A stretch of DNA of 64,000 nucleotides, taken from contig NW_026946359.1 of NCBI RefSeq assembly GCF_035222275.1, forward strand, positions 434,001 through 498,000. The letters are read 5' to 3'. A model generated the notes under the pieces. It did no database searches, had not been told where the DNA came from, and saw only the letters and a program-made list of their open reading frames with translations. The position numbers were made by a program, and so were the translations under genes. The DNA comes from Podospora bellae-mahoneyi (Eukaryota; Ascomycota; Sordariomycetes; Sordariales; Podosporaceae). Shown here piece by piece: positions 59,603 to 64,000 of this stretch (position 1 is its first letter; every line of letters begins with the position of its first letter).

Positions 59603-60680
59603 GCAGTCTGATTCCAGGTCGTCCACAAGGAAGGAAGGAGGAAGGGAGATGTTCGATAAGTGTGGCTCTGTCTTCAAAGGATCAGAAAACAGCCAAAAAA
59701 AAAAAAGGTGAGAAGCAAAAAATGAACCAAAACAAAGAGAAATATGGGGGCAATTTCTTGGTCAACTTTTTCACCGTCCGAGGGCATCATCAGGGTCATC
59801 TGGAAGGTTTTACAGCATATTTAGCATTTTTCCTGGTGTGCATAAGGGGGTTTATATCCGGACAGCAAAAGGGCATGGACTCGAGATTAAGAGTTTGGGG
59901 GGGGGGAGGGGAGCCATCAGATTTCAGCACGCATTTGAGATTTCGAGCGAGGAGTTAGCAGGTTTATGGCGGTGGTTTGGGGCATGGCGTTAACAGATAC
60001 AAGGAAAACGGCATGATTGATGATGGACGGCAGGGAATTATGAGGATCATGAGGATAATGAGGACTGGGGGGGAGCTGGATCCCAGGGAGATAGCCAAGA
60101 AAAAGCCTGGGTTGGTTTTTTTACCTTGTGTGATTCTTGAGTGAAACCTGTGTGCATGCAACTCAAAGTGATTGACGCCTCGCATTGAACACACAGATTC
60201 GTGATGATGCTGCAATAGGTATGTTGCGGGAAGGGGGTAATATTTGCACATGGAGATGAAAAGAACCTCAAAGGTGCAACCCTGACCAAGTTCCACAACA
60301 TCCTGCTTGACGTAATGACTCAATCAGCGACACCACTCGCTCGTTATTCCAGGCGTATCTACCATGTAAAATATCACCCCTTCGGTTCAGTATTTTACTG
60401 CCTTCAATTCAGCTAGCTGGTCAAGTATTCACGGGATAAATCATGGATACTCACCCCTTAACAGACACCCTCATGTCACGGATGAACATAGACAAAGTTC
60501 TAGACAGCAGTTAAGCATCCTCCCTGCCTGAATACACCCCTTGTCTGATTGCCAACAGCGCTACTCATAAAGCCACAGCGCTATTCCCTACAGAAAACAA
60601 AATAAACTTCCCGGTCCAAGCAATATCTCTCAACCCCCCGCCTTTGGGGCTTCTTCCCTCTCTCGAACTTCTTCCCTCTC
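59603..60680. other. Convergent intergenic region, 1.1 kb
   Basis: It lies between the converging stop codons of the F-box-like and amidase-like genes. An A run of about 15 occurs at 59695-59706 and a G run near 59899-59908. No gene is seen. Confidence 0.55.
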
Positions 60681-62914
60681 TTAATGGTCTTCTTCAAGCG
60701 ACATTTGTATCGCTAACTGCTCATCATCTTCGGGCGAACCCTCGCTCTCAGATCCATCCAATTCTCCAGGCGGCGGACTTTTGTCACCACCTTTGTCACT
60801 CAATGCCTCCTCATCTCCATCTGAATCAGACGCTTTAAAAAATTGCCAGGTCTCCTTTGCCTGAGGTAGAGCATCCTTCCCAACCTCCACCTCAACCTGC
60901 AATTTATTTCCCTCCATTATATTGGTCACAAAGTCAAGAAGTTCCAAATCCGTGTTTCTTCGACTCATCATTGAAATGCAAAGGGGTAGCGCTTCTGTAG
61001 CGCGACTGATAGCGGAAGAGAAGGATATTCTCCCCACTGGCAGAATCACCTGAGGGCGTTCCAGAATGGCAGCCAGGGTGTCGTCCCAGTTTATCATACG
61101 GTGAGCTGTTGGAGCGTAGCTGCTGGGAGAATAGACCCGTGACCTTGGACGTTGGCCTGCCACCGTTGGTAGCAGTACAATCGGCTCTTTAAGAGACTCC
61201 ATCGATTTATCAAACCACTCTGCAAAGTCTCTTATCCGAGCATAGCAGTTTTCCCGGTCCTCGTTTGAAAGATTATCCACTTCCCGCCTAAACGCGTTCC
61301 CAAGAGTTAGCTACGGTTTGAGATGTAATCGCACATGAATAGATTCATGAATAAACTTGACAAGGATATTAGAAAATTATCGCGGGCCTCTTACCAGACG
61401 GATTCAACTGCATCATCCCAATAAAGCCTGAGTAGATCTCTCGTCTCGACGGATGGATTCTTATAAGCATAGTCATCCATAGACTCGTAGTATCTCTGCC
61501 CAAAATCATGACAGTAGGCCTTCCATGCGCAGTCTTCCATGTAGGTATGAAGCGGATCCTGAGACGGGGCCTTTGGTGGTGATCGCGTTGCCCAACTTGT
61601 TTCCATGTCAAATTCCTCTGTTGGTATGTCGACGAGATTCGCTAAGTGGAGAGATAATTCAAGATTTGGTTTCGAAAACCTGTGGCCCAGGTAAACGATG
61701 TTTGTTGGCAGTGTGGAGGAGTTCTTGTGTGTTAATGCGGTTTCGATTCTACTGATGGATGCTTCTGCAGCTTGTTGGATCGATTTCAGAGATCGTGACA
61801 TGAAGGCAATGGCGCTCAGTCGCGTCGAGGGCATATCCGTTTCAGCGAGAAGTACACCGGAAGAGCTAAGACGAAGGGCGAAAAGCCCATACCATTCAGC
61901 TGTTTCCATGAAGCCACCAAGGGTGTCGATTCCAACCGCGCAATCAATCCACTTGTAGCCAGCCAGCGCCGAGCCAGCACCGGGCGAGCTTCCCAATGCC
62001 TCTTGATAGCCGTCTGCACGGGGATTCTTTGGGCTAGAAACGTCGACCCAGGCGGAGTGTAAAATGCCAAACTGCGATACTTTGGTTTTGCCGACCATTA
62101 TGGCTCCCAACCCGATCAAGTGTTTGATGAGGTGGCACGTTTTTGAGGAGGGGGGATAGAAGGACGTCCATGATTCACTTGATAACGTAGTCTTTACTCC
62201 CTCCACTGGAAAAAAATCGTCGACAACAAATCGCATACCGGCCAGGGGCTTCTCGGGCGAAGGATCGGAGTAGTATAGTCGGCTGGGCACGGCTATGGCT
62301 TTGTGAAGTCCATCTTGAGACAAAGCAGTGACAGGTCCAAATGCACTAGTTGAACACCTCATGTCAGCCAAATGCTCTTGCCATATCGACAGATGGACCT
62401 AGGAAACTAGGGGAACTCGATACCTATTCTCAGATTGGTGAAGACTTTTTGGAAAGAGACCAAAGTTGAAGGCACGGAGGCTATCAGGATAGAGCCTCCA
62501 GGCTTGATGGAGCCCTTCGTTGTATAAGAAGTAGGGCCCCGGTCTCACCGGATGTTCCGAGTCCTCAAGGATCAAGCCGTGCACCACATGTAGTGGGAAC
62601 TTGTTGTCCGCGCCAGCTTTGGCGTTAACTGTTGGGTCCTGGTGGTCAATGGTGACAATCCTGTGACCGAACCCGGTCATGTAGACATCATCAGCCACGA
62701 CAAATCTCTCGAGAGTTGAGATACATGACTCGTCGTGGTATTGTTCGAGAGTCAAACCAGTTACAGGTACGATGTCTCGTAGCTTCGATGCGTTTCCGAC
62801 ACGTCCCAGTCTTTGTGGATGAACAAAGTACTGAACATCGTCGACGGTGGTGAAGATCTGCCGCTCGAGGTGTCGGTCCAATGGCGGAGACTGCTTCCTG
62901 TCCGGGGCGGCCAT
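60681..62914 (-). CDS. Arp1-type amidase-fold protein, probably inactive, with C-terminal UIM-like motif
   Basis: Three exons, complement(60681..61287, 61395..62345, 62424..62914), give 682 residues; introns are 78 and 107 nt, joins read SENS/AFGP and ESVW/REVD. Residues 1-160 match the N-terminal extension seen in fungal scytalone-dehydratase-like Arp1 amidases. The amidase-signature fold follows: LAGMRFVVDDFFPVEGVKTT, Lys250 in MVGKTKVSQF, cis-Ser284 in LGSSPGAGSALAG. In the family the nucleophile is the Ser of GSDTGGSIR; here the aligned stretch is GIDTLGGFMETA with Gly308 in its place and Met for the Arg, while the following EWYGLFALRLS aligns without gaps. Hydrolysis is therefore unlikely. 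The last 16 residues, EDDEQLAIQMSLEEDH, fit the ubiquitin-interacting-motif pattern (acidic, A-I-x-M-S-L-x-E). ATG 62914 is the first ATG of the frame. Confidence 0.85.
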
Positions 62915-64000
62915 GATCAGATCTCCGAGACGTGGATAAGGATGGCGGTGGCTTGTTATACTAATTGCTGTTAACAATGGCGGACTCTTCAGGTGCCTGT
63001 AGAGATGAACACGATAATAGCATAAGACGAGTTCGAGTGGTGGTTGTCTGGTTGAAACGGGAGTTCAAGCGTCAGCGTGGTCGACGTCCAATCTCAGCAG
63101 GCAGCCCGCCTTCCATCTTTTGGGTTGCTCAAGGGGTGGCGGCACCTTCCACATTATTCCCGTTGAACCAGGCGCGAGGATCCCTCTTTCCACTTTTCTC
63201 CTGCAATTTTTCGTGACCAGAGTTGCAACAAGCTTTCCTACTTGTGTCTTGGACAGACAGGATGTTGTGGGAAGCCGCCGGCCTTGCTCCCGGATGACAA
63301 GCCATCTTTGCCTTGAACAAGGAGAACCTCCGAACCTCTCGATACAGGGTTAGGGAAGTTCCCCATCACCTACATCATCTTCCGTCTTTCCTTTTCGGTC
63401 CCTGTGACAACAATAAACTCCGAACTCTGGGCCGTAGCTCACGGTTACCACAAGATGGATCGGACTTAAGCTTAATTGTACCTACATCTCCCGCGAGATC
63501 GGTTGGCTTGTGTCTACAAGGGACATACTCGGCACTCGTCATTCTAGATGGGGTTTATCAATGGTATCACCAGAGCTGGGCCTACTACTGACCAGAGCCA
63601 TGTCAATCCACCAAAGAAGAGGTGGCATCTTTGGGGTAGTTCAATCGTACGTCTAGGACCCTTCAATATGGGATCTTACATCCAGACAGTCACCTATTGG
63701 TCCCCGCATCGTGGCCGCGAATGCAACCGACGTCACGAAAATGAAACTCTCCGGCTTGAGTTCGGGAACTTCTGCATTTCCAGCCATACATACAGACGCC
63801 ACCTGCCAGCCTCGCCTGTCACTACACCGAACATCATCCTTCCACAGCACAATCCAGCACATGGACGCTTCCCGTGTTGTGTCTCATGCCCCGGAATATG
63901 CCCCAAAAGATCAACCAACTGGCCTCTCTATTGTCACATATTTCATTTCGATCCCGCCTCTCGCCAACACAGTTAACTCCGGTCCACGATGTCCATCAGA
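62915..64000. other. Right end of window, no gene recognised
   Basis: The first part should be promoter and leader of the amidase-like gene. The frame at 63548-63976 on the + strand has no family resemblance. A gene starting beyond the window may have its promoter here. Confidence 0.5.

Noticed and set aside
1-64000. CRISPR array, secondary-metabolite cluster or tRNA genes
   Set aside because: No spaced direct repeats, no polyketide or peptide synthetase or terpene cyclase gene, and no convincing tRNA B-box with a matching cloverleaf by eye.

Overview
The window reads as nuclear DNA of a filamentous ascomycete, most likely a sordariomycete of the Sordariales type. The reasons are thirteen well-supported protein genes, ten of them interrupted by short introns (mostly 48-122 nt) with GTRNGT-type donors and CTAAC/CTGAC branch sites, GC-rich third codon positions, long intergenic spacers, Clr5-domain and Arp1-type amidase families that are typical of these fungi, and a sharply bounded, extremely AT-rich block that looks like a RIP-mutated repeat relic. 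The organism assignment is inference from gene content; no rRNA or other marker is present.

Layout, left to right. 1-2422 (-): Clr5-domain/AT-hook nuclear protein, cut by the window edge. 3016-4863 (-) and 5687-7195 (+): protein phosphatase 4 regulatory subunit R2 and sorting nexin Snx4/Atg24, divergent over an 823-bp promoter region. 7636-10331 (-): Kex2-type proprotein convertase. 12411-17877 (+): very large PhoD-like metallophosphatase. 20263-22779 (-): 838-residue disordered protein of unknown function. 22.8-30.3 kb is gene-poor, with one possible 80-residue protein and two related 9-bp minisatellites. 30359-32116 (-): secreted GH79 beta-glucuronidase; 33315-34950 (+): succinate-semialdehyde dehydrogenase. 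35313-36340 (-): four-segment membrane protein. 39516-44191 (+): hybrid histidine kinase. 45890-47781 (-): Meu6-like PH-domain protein. 49.4-52.3 kb: repeat-relic island (AT-rich block plus a 368-bp element with long terminal inverted repeats). 56481-59602 (+): F-box-like protein with a four-cysteine cluster. 60681-62914 (-): Arp1-type amidase-fold protein whose nucleophile serine is replaced and which ends in a ubiquitin-interacting-type motif. 62915-64000 has no recognisable gene.

The genes do not form a metabolic cluster. They are mostly housekeeping and signalling loci (phosphatase regulation, endosomal sorting, Golgi proteolysis, phosphatase, two-component signalling, GABA-shunt dehydrogenase) in divergent and convergent pairs, as is usual for such genomes. 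The accessory interval 48-56 kb holds the repeat relics. The most unusual observation is the predicted catalytically dead amidase with a C-terminal ubiquitin-interacting-like tail.

Exon boundaries were worked out by hand from splice consensus and reading-frame continuity. Function calls rest on recognised family motifs, not on database searches.
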